A stretch of 61,262 nt of DNA from an uncultured Flaviramulus sp. GTDB taxonomy: Bacteria > Bacteroidota > Bacteroidia > Flavobacteriales > Flavobacteriaceae. Both the position numbers and the translations under genes were made by a program. How positions within the stretch are numbered: the stretch's first letter is position 1; every line of letters begins with the position of its first letter. Positions 1 to 9,225 of the stretch are shown here, one piece after another. The stretch covers positions 1 to 61,262 of the forward strand of contig CANKVS010000020.1 in assembly GCA_947487155.1 (NCBI GenBank), given 5' to 3'. The notes beneath the pieces are model-generated. The model did no database searches. It saw only the letters and a list, made by a program, of their open reading frames with translations, and was not told where the DNA came from.

Positions 1-36
1 TTTTGCGAATTTTAGAGTTAGTTTTTAACTTTAGGG

Positions 37-204
37 ATGAATAAAAAAGTAGTCTTCAAAACTTACCATCAAGACCACCTAAGTTTATTGCCCCCAAGTT
101 ATGATGATTTGGTTCCTGAAAACCATCCTGTACGGGTAGTTAATTGTGAAGTTTTTTACTTCTTAAATACTCTAATAACAATGTTGGTCTATCTGTTTGA
201 ATAA
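37..204 (+). pseudogene. IS1182-like transposase, 5' stub
   Basis: An open frame of 55 codons begins with MNKKVVFKTYHQDHLSLLPP and continues through SYDDLVPENHPVRVVN. This is the characteristic start of IS1182-family (DDE) transposases, which are normally about 500 residues. Family likeness stops near residue 36 (about position 144), exactly where the convergent glycerophosphodiesterase gene ends. The remaining codons are simply the reverse complement of that gene. No catalytic residues remain, so this is a dead remnant. The likeness is recognised by eye from the N-terminal motif. Confidence 0.75.
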
Positions 205-1072
205 TATCTATGTTATTTTCTATATACCAATCGTATACATCAATGTTTATAGCTGCTTTTTCATCATCATGTCCTCCATTATGTCTCGGCCATAGAGCAT
301 TAACCCAAACACTTGTTTCTTTTGCCCTTATATCATCAAAATAATCAATCATGCCAATGGTATCTTGTGGTACTGTAAACTCAAAAGCAATTGGTTTTCT
401 ATTATCCAAATAGTCATCTACTATAGCTCTTGATTTTAAATTTGACAATCTAACAACAGGCATAAAATAAACCTTGTCCAAATATTTTCCAAACTCCTTT
501 TCAACCTCTTGCCTAGTTTTTTCTCCTTTGATAATTATTTGGGCCTGGGTTCCTGTTTTTACTGCTATTTCATAACATTTATCGAATATGTCATAACTCT
601 TATCTAGATTTACAAGAATTTCACCTTTTGTTACTAGTAATGCCTCTTCTAAAGTGGGAATCTTGTGGGTTGTAACAACACCTAAACCATCCTTTAAATA
701 AAGTGTTTTTAAAGAGTCTAGTGTCCAATCTTTTACTAATCCTTTTCCATTAGTGGTTCGGTCTAAAGTTCTATCATGAATTATTACTAATTCATTATCC
801 TTAGTTACTCTAATATCAATTTCAACCATATCTACTCCCAGATCGATACAATTTTTAATAGCCTGTAAGGAATTTTCTGGAGCGTTTCTCCAATCTGCTC
901 GATGGGCTACAACCATAACTTCTTTATTCTTAGAATCTTCTAAATTATCTATTAATGATTGAATATTGGTTATTTTTTCAACCTCCTTCTTTACTACTAA
1001 ATCTTTAGTATCCTTTTTACAAGCTTGCAGTAACACGCATACAAATAAACAAATGACTGTTTTTTTAAACAT
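140..1072 (-). CDS. Glycerophosphodiester phosphodiesterase family lipoprotein
   Basis: 310 residues. A lipoprotein signal ends at Cys18 (LLQAC), so the protein is probably membrane-anchored in the periplasm or on the outer membrane. The GDPD TIM-barrel signature is complete: H57-R58, the PENS motif at 66-69, the metal ligands E84 and D86, and H99. The family hydrolyses glycerophosphodiesters to glycerol-3-phosphate and an alcohol. It is the last gene of a minus-strand set, 65 bp after the TonB-dependent receptor, with a perfect hairpin between them. The context suggests that the receptor imports a phosphodiester or a related phosphate source which this enzyme processes; the substrate is inference. 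The C-terminal end abuts a transposase remnant, but the protein has full family length. Confidence 0.88.
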   Translation of the reverse strand: MFKKTVICLFVCVLLQACKKDTKDLVVKKEVEKITNIQSLIDNLEDSKNKEVMVVAHRADWRNAPENSLQAIKNCIDLGVDMVEIDIRVTKDNELVIIHDRTLDRTTNGKGLVKDWTLDSLKTLYLKDGLGVVTTHKIPTLEEALLVTKGEILVNLDKSYDIFDKCYEIAVKTGTQAQIIIKGEKTRQEVEKEFGKYLDKVYFMPVVRLSNLKSRAIVDDYLDNRKPIAFEFTVPQDTIGMIDYFDDIRAKETSVWVNALWPRHNGGHDDEKAAINIDVYDWYIENNIDIIQTDRPTLLLEYLRSKKLHN

Positions 1073-1087
1073 TCTTTTAAGGTTTAT

Positions 1088-1117
1088 AAATAGGGAGGGG
1101 AATTCCCCTCCCTATTT
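1088..1117 (-). terminator. Perfect hairpin between receptor and GDPD genes
   Basis: A 13-bp perfect inverted repeat (AAATAGGGAGGGG and its complement) flanks a central AATT. Read on the minus strand it lies just after the receptor stop codon and is followed by TTTATAAACC, so it could act as a terminator or attenuator that lowers GDPD expression relative to the receptor. Confidence 0.6.
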
Positions 1118-1137
1118 TATTAAAAACTTATCTATTT

Positions 1138-4100
1138 TTAGAATTTTGCGCGAACACCGAAAGTGAAGAATCTTCCTGTTTCTCTAAAAGAAATATTTCT
1201 ATCTTCTCTTTCTGCATAGCGATGCGTTTCTTCTTCTGTAAGGTTCAATGCATTTCCAATTAGTACAATATTATCGGTTAAATTATATTGAATGTTTGCA
1301 TCAAGCTGACCATAATCGGTAAAGAAATTGCTTCTTTGTCCATTAGATGTTCTTACTTCATCTAAAAGTTTATCTCTCCAAGTATAGGCTAAACGTGTAC
1401 TAAATGCCCCTTTTTCATAATAGGTCACCACATTGAAAGATGTTTTTGCTTGACCTGGAAGAAGTGTTTTAATAGTCTCACCATTAAATACAATTTCTGA
1501 TTCACTATCAGAATAAGTAAAGTTAACCAATGCTCCCATACCATCTAATGGCTTTGGTAAGAACGTGAATGGCATTTGTAAAGAAAGTTCAAAGCCTGTT
1601 ATAGTCGCTCCGTCACCATTTACTGGCTGGGTTACATTAAAAGGTGCATCTCCAACTTCTTCGCCGTTATCATTTAACAAGGAACCAACATCTATTAACT
1701 TTTCTGTAGTCAGGCTAGTAATAAAATTATCAACCTTTTTATTAAAAAATGTAATTGAAGCTAGACCTTCTTTACTGAAATACCATTCTAATGCCAAATC
1801 AAATTGAGATGCTGTAAAAGGCTTTAATTCTGGATTTCCAAGTCTAGCTGTTCCACCACCTGTTACAGGCACTGCATTACCAGGTGCTACTGTGCCTCCA
1901 GGAGTTAACTGAGTTAATGTTGGTCTAGTAAGTGATTTTGAAGCTGTAAAACGAAATAATAAATCGTCACTTAAATTAAGTACAGTATTTAAACTTGGCA
2001 AAAGGTCAGAATATGTCTGTCCAACTTTCACCGGAGTTCCATCTCCCAAAAATCCATTAGAAGTTTGGTTTGTTGACACATATCTTAAACCAGCATTACC
2101 ACGAAAGGGTAAGCCTCCAATTTCAGTTCTAAAATCTGCTTGAAAATATGCTCCAAACGTTTTTTCTTCAATTTCAAAAGTACTTATAAACCTTTGTGGT
2201 ACATCAAAATTTGAACCTCCAATATTTGGATCAGCAGCAACAGCATCAAAATCTGTAACAAACCAATTTCTTACAATAGTTGGATTTTGATATTGACTAA
2301 AAAAGTCATCTACGGGAAGCGTAGTTGCAATAGCAGAACTTACAGGAAGCGGGTCTCCATTCCCATCTCTTGCGGTAAATCGACCATCGTAACGTACATT
2401 TCCTTTATCTCTATCACTAAATCTAACCCCAGCTTTTAAAGATTTAATAAATCCTTCGTTATAATCTTTACTTAAATCAAACTGAATAGAAGACTCTTGA
2501 TCTTCAATATCATCGTTTATAAATCTACTTTGATTATGAGCAAAATCATTTGGATCTGTGAAATCTGTGTTTTCAGGTTCAAGTCCAACAAACACTCTAT
2601 CACTTAAATCATATGAAAATCTATCAATAGCATTATATACTGCTCTAAATTCACGTACTTCCTTTGTTGCTTTAGTATAGCCTAATTTCCCTTTTGCTTT
2701 CCAGTTTTCACCAAAGCGCCATGTTCCATCCAAATTAATTAAAACAAGATCTTCACTAGATGGTGTTTTAATGTTTTCACTTCTTGAAGATACATTATCG
2801 TAAGTTGCACTAGTAACTAATCCAGTGCCATCAAATGATGCAGCTACAGGAGCCGAACGATTGCCATTAAGCAATCCATCAATAGAATATCTAGTTCTTG
2901 TTTCATTAAACTTTGCATATGCCATATCCAAATTTAAATCAAAGTTGCTTGTTGGTTTAAATTGAAGTGCACCTGTAATTCCTAATCGATCACGATCCAA
3001 AAGTTCTAAAACATATCTAGGTATAAATGGAATTTCTACGTCTGTTGCATCAATTGTGCCATCACCTGCAACATCTAACTCTGGTATAAGTAAAAAACGT
3101 AACCCCTCAGCATTGTCTTGTCTTAAACTAGATTCCGAATAAGAGACACTGGCTAATAATCCTAGTTTCCCTCCTGCCAATTTATTTGTACTTGCAAGAA
3201 AAGATAAACGAGGTGTAAGATCTTCCTTAAGATCATTATATACACCCTCAGCTGATACTGCTAAAACGGGTTTATCTTTAGCATAGTCAAATGGACGAGC
3301 AGTTCTTAAGTCAATTGTTGCAGCAAGACCACCTTCGGTTAAAGCTGCATTTGGGCTTTTTGAAAGTTGTACATTATTAAATAATTCTGAAGCAAAAACA
3401 TCAAAATCAACTTCACGTCCAGGGTTTCCTGAAGCTACAGTTTGACCATTAATTGTTACACGAGTAAATTCTGGAGAAAGCCCTCTTACGCTTACTTGTT
3501 GACCTTCGCCTAGTACTCTATTAATGGTTACACCAGTAATTCTTCCAAGCGACTCACTTATATTCAAATCTGGAAAGTCTGCAATATCTTTTGCCGCAAT
3601 TCCATCTACTACACTTGCAGAGTTTCTTTTTTGCGTTACAGCTTTTGCTAAACTCCCTCTAAAACCTGTAAGAACTATTTCATCTAATTTTGCTGCGTCT
3701 TCTTTAAGTTGAATATTAAAAGTTGTCATTTCACCAATAGTGACTTCCTTTGTCTTGTAACCAACATAAGAAACAACTAGTATTTCAGCATCATCAGAAA
3801 CTGTAAGAGAAAAATCCCCCTCGAAGCTTGTTGTTGTACCTATTGATCTTCCTTTTACTTGAATATTCGCTCCGGGAAGTGGAATCCCTAAACTATCAGT
3901 AACTTTTCCGGTAAGCACTCTTTCTTGCTTTTCATCTACTAAGATTACTTTCTTTTCTTTTATTAAAATTGTATTATTTATTGTTAACTCAAAAACGAGG
4001 TTATTACTTAATAGCGTCTGCTCTAATAATTTAGAGACAGCAATCTCTCCTTTTTTCAATTGAACCTTTGACTTATTTTTAAATACACTTCTAGGATAAA

Positions 4101-4314
4101 CAAAATCAAAATTTGTTTGTTTTTTAATAATTTTAAATACCTGATCAACTGAAACTAATTGATCTTTTTCTATTACTACTTTTTCTTGAGAAAACGAATT
4201 ATTTGCGTTGAGACAAAAAACAGTTGTACACATTAAAAATATAAACGTTTTCATAATCGTCATTAGTAGCCGCTTTCCAACGAGGAAACGGACATTAATT
4301 AATTTAATTTCCAT
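1138..4314 (-). CDS. TonB-dependent receptor with STN signalling domain
   Basis: 1,058 residues. A signal sequence runs to about residue 43 (the hydrophobic MKTFIFLMCTTVFCLN stretch), followed by an STN domain at about 45-120 (QVFKIIKKQTNFDFVYP), a carboxypeptidase-regulatory-like domain at about 133-215 (LTGKVTDSLGIPLPGANIQV), a plug at about 225-335 and a TonB-receptor beta-barrel ending in the aromatic FFTFGVRAKF. The STN domain normally contacts a FecR anti-sigma factor, and the fecR and ECF sigma genes lie directly upstream, so this is a ligand-sensing outer-membrane transporter. An internal start at MKTFIF (4254) is possible, but long starts of this kind are usual in the family. The substrate cannot be read from sequence; the downstream phosphodiesterase hints at a phosphorylated compound. 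Confidence 0.93.
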   Translation of the reverse strand: MEIKLINVRFLVGKRLLMTIMKTFIFLMCTTVFCLNANNSFSQEKVVIEKDQLVSVDQVFKIIKKQTNFDFVYPRSVFKNKSKVQLKKGEIAVSKLLEQTLLSNNLVFELTINNTILIKEKKVILVDEKQERVLTGKVTDSLGIPLPGANIQVKGRSIGTTTSFEGDFSLTVSDDAEILVVSYVGYKTKEVTIGEMTTFNIQLKEDAAKLDEIVLTGFRGSLAKAVTQKRNSASVVDGIAAKDIADFPDLNISESLGRITGVTINRVLGEGQQVSVRGLSPEFTRVTINGQTVASGNPGREVDFDVFASELFNNVQLSKSPNAALTEGGLAATIDLRTARPFDYAKDKPVLAVSAEGVYNDLKEDLTPRLSFLASTNKLAGGKLGLLASVSYSESSLRQDNAEGLRFLLIPELDVAGDGTIDATDVEIPFIPRYVLELLDRDRLGITGALQFKPTSNFDLNLDMAYAKFNETRTRYSIDGLLNGNRSAPVAASFDGTGLVTSATYDNVSSRSENIKTPSSEDLVLINLDGTWRFGENWKAKGKLGYTKATKEVREFRAVYNAIDRFSYDLSDRVFVGLEPENTDFTDPNDFAHNQSRFINDDIEDQESSIQFDLSKDYNEGFIKSLKAGVRFSDRDKGNVRYDGRFTARDGNGDPLPVSSAIATTLPVDDFFSQYQNPTIVRNWFVTDFDAVAADPNIGGSNFDVPQRFISTFEIEEKTFGAYFQADFRTEIGGLPFRGNAGLRYVSTNQTSNGFLGDGTPVKVGQTYSDLLPSLNTVLNLSDDLLFRFTASKSLTRPTLTQLTPGGTVAPGNAVPVTGGGTARLGNPELKPFTASQFDLALEWYFSKEGLASITFFNKKVDNFITSLTTEKLIDVGSLLNDNGEEVGDAPFNVTQPVNGDGATITGFELSLQMPFTFLPKPLDGMGALVNFTYSDSESEIVFNGETIKTLLPGQAKTSFNVVTYYEKGAFSTRLAYTWRDKLLDEVRTSNGQRSNFFTDYGQLDANIQYNLTDNIVLIGNALNLTEEETHRYAEREDRNISFRETGRFFTFGVRAKF

Positions 4315-4410
4315 AAATTTGTTCTGTGTTAGTTATACATTAGTTTAATTAATACTCTGTAGAGGGACGAGGTTTGTGACACGGCAAATGTTTATACTTC
4401 GTTCCCTTTT

Positions 4411-5547
4411 TTATTCTAATACTACTTTTTTGTCTCCAACCTCAAAGCTTTTAATGATTCCGAAATTTTTGATACTAGTAAGTATTTCTTCCAAATTTTT
4501 ATTTCTTCTTAATATTCCAACAAATTCTTCATTTTCTATTTTTTTATTATTAATTATAATTTCCACATCATACCAACGCGATAAAACTTTCATCATTTCT
4601 TTAAGAGTTTTCGCTTCAAAACTGAATACGCCTTCCTTCCACGATATTTCGTTATAGACATCTACAGTATTAACCACTGAAGTATTAGTATTAAGATCAA
4701 GGTTCAATTGTTGTCTTGGTATTAAACTTTGTTTTACCTTTTCAGTATTCACATCCACTTTACCTTCTACTAATGTGGTATAAATATTAGTTTCGTCTTT
4801 ATAAGCTTTAATATTAAATTCGGTTCCTATTACTTCTACTTCTTGTGAATCATTCATCACTTTGAATTTAGCCCCTTTATGTTCTGTACTTGGAGATACA
4901 TCAAAATAAGCTTCGCCGTAAACTAATTCTACTAAACGCGTTTCTCTTTCAATAAAACTTACAGGATATTTTAATTGTGACTCTGAGTTTAACCAAACTT
5001 GGGTGCCATCAGAAAGTTTAATAAAAAATTGACCTCCTCTTGGAATGGTCAAGTAGTTATATGCAATCTCATCATTGTTCTTTTCTTTTGCCTCATATAC
5101 AATTTGTTCTCCATCACTATTTGCATTTTGAGTTTTGAAGGTATTCCCTTTTTCTAAGACTATTTGAAAACCATTTTCTAAAGTTAAAGTTGCTTTATCT
5201 TTACCTGGTACAATAGTATTATTATTTACTATTATTGGCGAGGTTTCGACAGAGCTAGTACTTATAGAATTAAAATAATAACCAACTCCTATAGAAATTA
5301 ATATGGCTACTGATGCGGCAACTCTTAACCAAATTCTATCCTTTGGTTTTTGTTGAACATTTTTCTGAACGTTTCTGAAAATCACATCTTTTATTTCACC
5401 TTTCTCTATTTTACTGCGAAAGACTTTGTCTTTTATTTTATTCTCAGCGAACTGTTCAAGATTTTCTATATGATTTATTTCCTCTTGAGTTACTTTCCCT
5501 TGAAGATATTTTTCAATAATTCTATCTATCTCTTGTTGTGTCATCAT
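4411..5547 (-). CDS. FecR-family anti-sigma factor
   Basis: 378 residues with the usual order: a cytoplasmic N-terminal helical sigma-binding region (1-70), one membrane span (about 73-92, WLRVAASVAILISIGVGYYF), a periplasmic FecR domain (about 120-215, with LTIPRGGQFFIKLSDGTQVW and LVELVYGEAYFDV) and a C-terminal DUF4974 domain (about 300-378). The family holds an ECF sigma factor inactive until the STN domain of the partner receptor signals. It sits 88 bp after the sigma gene and 96 bp before the receptor gene, on the same strand, which makes a standard three-gene surface-signalling module. Confidence 0.92.
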   Translation of the reverse strand: MMTQQEIDRIIEKYLQGKVTQEEINHIENLEQFAENKIKDKVFRSKIEKGEIKDVIFRNVQKNVQQKPKDRIWLRVAASVAILISIGVGYYFNSISTSSVETSPIIVNNNTIVPGKDKATLTLENGFQIVLEKGNTFKTQNANSDGEQIVYEAKEKNNDEIAYNYLTIPRGGQFFIKLSDGTQVWLNSESQLKYPVSFIERETRLVELVYGEAYFDVSPSTEHKGAKFKVMNDSQEVEVIGTEFNIKAYKDETNIYTTLVEGKVDVNTEKVKQSLIPRQQLNLDLNTNTSVVNTVDVYNEISWKEGVFSFEAKTLKEMMKVLSRWYDVEIIINNKKIENEEFVGILRRNKNLEEILTSIKNFGIIKSFEVGDKKVVLE

Positions 5548-5635
5548 TAATGGTTTACATTAATATATAACATGAAGCATTAATCACACGTAAAAAATAA
5601 TTAATTAAAAAATTTGAAAGGAAAAATATACTTTT

Positions 5636-6220
5636 TTAAAATAATTCCAAAAAGACTGCAAAACTTAGTGCTACATTATTTTTTAACACTTTTAAAGCAT
5701 TTGAGATGTGAGTTTCTACTGTACGTTTCGAAATGTTAAGTTTTTGTGCAATTTCTTCATTTTTCATTCCATCAAACCGACTTAATTCAAAAACTTGCTT
5801 GCATTTATTTGGTAAGCAATTTACAACTTTAAAGATAGCTTTTTCAGTATCTTTTAATTGAATAAATTGCTCTATGTTATTGGTTTGGATATGAGGATTA
5901 TAATTTTGAACAAACTCTTCAACGAGCTTACTTCTATATTTAGAATTTCTAAACTCATTATAAACTTTAAACCTAACAGCTCTTAATAAATAGCCTTCAA
6001 TATTATCATTGTTAATTTTATCTCTACGCTCCCAAAAGCTAATCCACACATCTTGAACGATATCCTTAGCTAAGCTTTTATCTCCAAGAATAGAATAAGC
6101 CCTAGTATAAAGAGATTCCCAAAAACGATCATAAAGGACCTTAAATGCATGGTGGTCATAATTTTTAATCCTCACTACTAGGTCATAATTTGATATATCC
6201 TCTTTGTACATAATCAACAA
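5636..6220 (-). CDS. ECF RNA polymerase sigma factor
   Basis: 194 residues. Sigma region 2 is at about 20-90 (FKVLYDRFWESLYTRAYSIL, then DIVQDVWISFWERR). Region 4 is at about 125-180 (LPNKCKQVFELSRFDGMKNE, then EIAQKLNISKRTVETHISNA). There is no region 3, as expected for the FecI-like ECF group of Bacteroidota. It should direct transcription of the downstream receptor and GDPD genes under FecR control. The predicted start is MLIMYKED; MYKED (three codons in) is an equally good start. Confidence 0.92.
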   Translation of the reverse strand: MLIMYKEDISNYDLVVRIKNYDHHAFKVLYDRFWESLYTRAYSILGDKSLAKDIVQDVWISFWERRDKINNDNIEGYLLRAVRFKVYNEFRNSKYRSKLVEEFVQNYNPHIQTNNIEQFIQLKDTEKAIFKVVNCLPNKCKQVFELSRFDGMKNEEIAQKLNISKRTVETHISNALKVLKNNVALSFAVFLELF

Positions 6221-6573
6221 AGTAAATCAAAAAAAAATAAAAATATATAAATTTAATGGTTTCTTAAATTATACAAGTTAATTTACAAACTTTATGAGCA
6301 AGTAATTCTTCTTTATCGATCGGTTGTTATTTACAATTACAGAGGCTTTTCCCAAATGAAAGAGATCTATTCATTTAATGAGTAATAATCTTATTGGATA
6401 ACTCTATGTAAATATTAAGAACCAACAAAAAGTAGAGAATTTGTGATCCCTACAAGTCTATATGTACAATCAAAACTCTTAATCCAAATTTCAACTAAAA
6501 ATCCTCATACTACTTTGATTATTCAATCTTTTGTACTTAATTTGTTATACTAAGGCTTTAACCATAGGAGCTT
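6221..6573. other. Intergenic region, 5' part
   Basis: Divergent spacer between the sigma-factor gene and the polyamine operon. I see no ORF with coding character and no clear TAnnTTTG box at the sigma-gene start. The structured segment nearer the polyamine operon is described separately. Confidence 0.5.
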
Positions 6574-6682
6574 TTAGCTGAACAAATTGAAAAATGTTTA
6601 TAAGTTCGGTCTTTTGAAAATTAGGAAGTCATATTCAAAAGAAGCTTGCGGAGTGAGTAACCGAAATTTAAAGCTAACTTCC
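6574..6682 (+). promoter_or_regulatory. Candidate structured leader RNA with pseudoknot
   Basis: Nested complementary segments are visible on the plus strand upstream of the arginine decarboxylase gene: TTAGCT (6574-6579) with AGCTAA (6672-6677), TTCGG (6605-6609) with CCGAA (6661-6665), and TCTTTTGAA (6610-6618) with TTCAAAAGA (6634-6642). The apical loop contains GGAAGT (6624-6629), complementary to ACTTCC (6677-6682), which would form a pseudoknot overlapping the outer stem by one base. I do not match it to a known riboswitch class. Conservation was not tested. Confidence 0.4.
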
Positions 6683-6786
6683 GCCATAAAAAATATATCT
6701 GCGCCGTATAAATTGTGTTTTGTTCCCAAAATACAATATCAAATTATGATTTGATTTTAGTTATTAATTCTTTTTAGGAGAGCTAC

Positions 6787-6843
6787 ATGCTTTCGTATTC
6801 TAATAACTTTTATCACATTTATAATGAACACAAAATATATTGA
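6787..6843 (+). promoter_or_regulatory. Small upstream ORF overlapping the speA start
   Basis: An 18-codon frame (MLSYSNNFYHIYNEHKIY) starts six bases after an AGGAG motif (6776-6780) and ends 20 bases inside the arginine decarboxylase gene in another frame. The decarboxylase ATG itself lacks such a motif. The overlap could couple or attenuate translation. Bacteroidota depend little on Shine-Dalgarno pairing, so this could be chance. Confidence 0.3.
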
Positions 6844-8284
6844 TTTAATCAATCAAACTTTTGATTTTCCTCAAGAAGAATTCCTTCTTGATAAAGACCA
6901 CTTACGTTTTCATGGTGTAGACCTTAGTAAATTGGTTGAAACTTATGGATCACCTTTAAAATTCACATACTTACCTAAAATTTCTGATAATATAAATAAA
7001 TCAAAGGTATGGTTTGAGAACGCCATTAAGAAACATAACTATAACGGGAACTATAATTATTGCTATTGTACAAAGAGCTCACATTTTAAGCATGTTTTAA
7101 ATGAAGCTTTGAAGAATGATATACATATTGAAACCTCTTCGGCTTTTGATATTGACATTATTGAGACTTTAAAAGAAGAAGGAAAAATAAATGACAATAC
7201 GTTTGTTATAAGTAATGGTTTCAAGCGTGCTCAATACATCACAAATATTGCGAAGCTAATTAATAATGGTCATCAAAATTGCATTCCCATTATTGACAAC
7301 TATGAAGAGATTGATTTGCTTTCAAATGAAATACATGATAACTATAATATAGGCATTCGTATAGCTTCAGAAGAAGAACCAAAATTTGAATTTTATACGT
7401 CGAGATTAGGGATAGGTTATAAAAATATCGTGCCATTTTATAACAAGCAGATTAAAGACAATCAGAAAGTGCAGCTTAAAATGCTTCATTTCTTTATTAA
7501 CACAGGTATTAGAGATAATGCATACTATTGGAATGAACTTTTAAAATGTCTTAAAGTTTATACAAGTTTAAAAAAGATATGTCCTACCCTTGATAGTTTA
7601 AATATTGGAGGAGGATTTCCTATTAAAAATTCATTAGCCTTTGATTTTGATTATGAATACATTATAGATGAAATCATTAATCAAATTAAATTAACCTGTG
7701 AAGAGGAAGACGTAGATGTACCAAATATTTTTACTGAGTTTGGAAGTTTTACGGTTGGCGAGAGTGGTGGAGCAATTTATGAAGTGCTTTATCAAAAACA
7801 GCAAAATGATAGGGAAAAATGGAATATGATAAACTCTTCATTTATCACAACACTTCCAGATACTTGGGCGATTAATAAACGCTTTATTATGTTGCCCATA
7901 AACCGTTGGAATGATACTTATGAGCGTGTTCTTCTTGGAGGGCTAACTTGTGATAGTGATGATTATTATAATAGCGAACAACACATGAACGCTATCTATT
8001 TACCAAAATATAATAAAGATAAACCATTATACATAGGGTTTTTTAACATTGGAGCTTATCAAGAATCTATTGGTGGCTATGGAGGATTACAACATTGTTT
8101 AATCCCTTCTCCCAAGCATATTTTAATTGATAAAGATGCTCATGGAAATATCACAACACAATTATTTAGAGAACAACAAAAAAGTGAAGAGCTACTTGAA
8201 ATTTTAGGCTATGATAAAAAGCCTGAAACTAATACGATGCAAAATTTTAATACAAGTGCTGAATTACAATTAGCAGATAAATAA
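6824..8284 (+). CDS. speA: Arginine decarboxylase (PLP-dependent, fold III)
   Basis: 486 residues, typical of the shorter flavobacterial biosynthetic arginine decarboxylases. It converts arginine to agmatine and CO2 in the cytoplasm. The PLP-binding lysine is expected at K84 in YCYCTKSSHF, followed by IHIETSSAFD. A glycine-rich phosphate-binding loop is at LNIGGGFPIK, and the C-terminal barrel has GAYQESIGGYGG. The start MNTKYIDLINQTFDFPQEEF matches the usual family start. The stop is two bases before the agmatinase ATG, so the two are co-transcribed; together they convert arginine to putrescine. Confidence 0.92.
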   Translation: MNTKYIDLINQTFDFPQEEFLLDKDHLRFHGVDLSKLVETYGSPLKFTYLPKISDNINKSKVWFENAIKKHNYNGNYNYCYCTKSSHFKHVLNEALKNDIHIETSSAFDIDIIETLKEEGKINDNTFVISNGFKRAQYITNIAKLINNGHQNCIPIIDNYEEIDLLSNEIHDNYNIGIRIASEEEPKFEFYTSRLGIGYKNIVPFYNKQIKDNQKVQLKMLHFFINTGIRDNAYYWNELLKCLKVYTSLKKICPTLDSLNIGGGFPIKNSLAFDFDYEYIIDEIINQIKLTCEEEDVDVPNIFTEFGSFTVGESGGAIYEVLYQKQQNDREKWNMINSSFITTLPDTWAINKRFIMLPINRWNDTYERVLLGGLTCDSDDYYNSEQHMNAIYLPKYNKDKPLYIGFFNIGAYQESIGGYGGLQHCLIPSPKHILIDKDAHGNITTQLFREQQKSEELLEILGYDKKPETNTMQNFNTSAELQLADK

Positions 8285-8286
8285 AA

Positions 8287-9225
8287 ATGGAAACTAAAAC
8301 TTACGCTGGAATACCAGAAAAATATGCAAAATTAGAGCATGCAAAGATTGTACTAATTCCTGTACCGTATGATGGAACAAGTACATGGCAAAAAGGAGCA
8401 GATAAAGGACCAAAAGCCTTTTTAGAAGCTTCTGAGAATATGGAACTTTACGACATCGAGACGGATTCTGAGGTATATCAACAAGGTGTTTACTTAACTG
8501 AAGCTATTACCGAAAATAATTCGCCGGAAAGTATGGTTGATGCCGTACATGAAGTCACAAAAAAATACATTAAGAAAAATAAGTTTGTAACCATTTTTGG
8601 AGGGGAACATTCTATATCTATCGGTACCATTAGAGCGTTTAATGAGATGTTTCCAAACTTAACAGTTTTGCATATTGATGCACATGCCGACTTACGAAAA
8701 AGTTACGAGGGTAGCTCATGTAATCATGCTTGTGCTGTTTATGAAGCCAGTCAAAACACCAATTTAATTCAAGTGGGTATTCGTTCAATGGACATCAAAG
8801 AAAAATCTGTTATGGATTTAGATAAAACCTATTTTGCTCACGATATGGTAATAGATGATTCTTGGATGGATTCAGCCATTGATCAGATGACAGATAATGT
8901 ATTTATAACTTTTGATTTAGATGCTTTCGACCCTTCAATTTTGCCGAGTACTGGTACGCCAGAACCCGGAGGACTATTTTGGTACGAAACTATGGATTTT
9001 CTAAAGCAAGTCTTTGTAGAAAAAAATGTTGTTGGTTTTGATATTGTTGAATTATGCCCTAATGACATTGATAAATCTTCAGATTTTCTTGCTGCAAAAC
9101 TGTATTACAAAATGTTAAGTTATAAGTTTCAAAACGATACAATAAAAGAGGATTATGACAATGCTTATAATAATAAACCACTAAATAATAATTTATCAAA
9201 ATTCAAAGAAGAAGATGACTACTAA
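8287..9225 (+). CDS. speB: Agmatinase (ureohydrolase)
   Basis: 312 residues. It hydrolyses agmatine to putrescine and urea using a binuclear manganese centre. All ureohydrolase metal-ligand motifs are present: GGEHS (H108), DAHAD (D131, H133, D135) and DLDAFDP (D210, D212). It lies two bases after speA and overlaps the next gene by 11 bp, which indicates translational coupling. Length and motifs are normal. Confidence 0.95.
   Translation: METKTYAGIPEKYAKLEHAKIVLIPVPYDGTSTWQKGADKGPKAFLEASENMELYDIETDSEVYQQGVYLTEAITENNSPESMVDAVHEVTKKYIKKNKFVTIFGGEHSISIGTIRAFNEMFPNLTVLHIDAHADLRKSYEGSSCNHACAVYEASQNTNLIQVGIRSMDIKEKSVMDLDKTYFAHDMVIDDSWMDSAIDQMTDNVFITFDLDAFDPSILPSTGTPEPGGLFWYETMDFLKQVFVEKNVVGFDIVELCPNDIDKSSDFLAAKLYYKMLSYKFQNDTIKEDYDNAYNNKPLNNNLSKFKEEDDY

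Noticed and set aside
6574..6682. A known riboswitch class (SAM, cobalamin, TPP, guanidine)
   Set aside because: None of the conserved core sequences of those classes could be found; only the stem pairing is visible.
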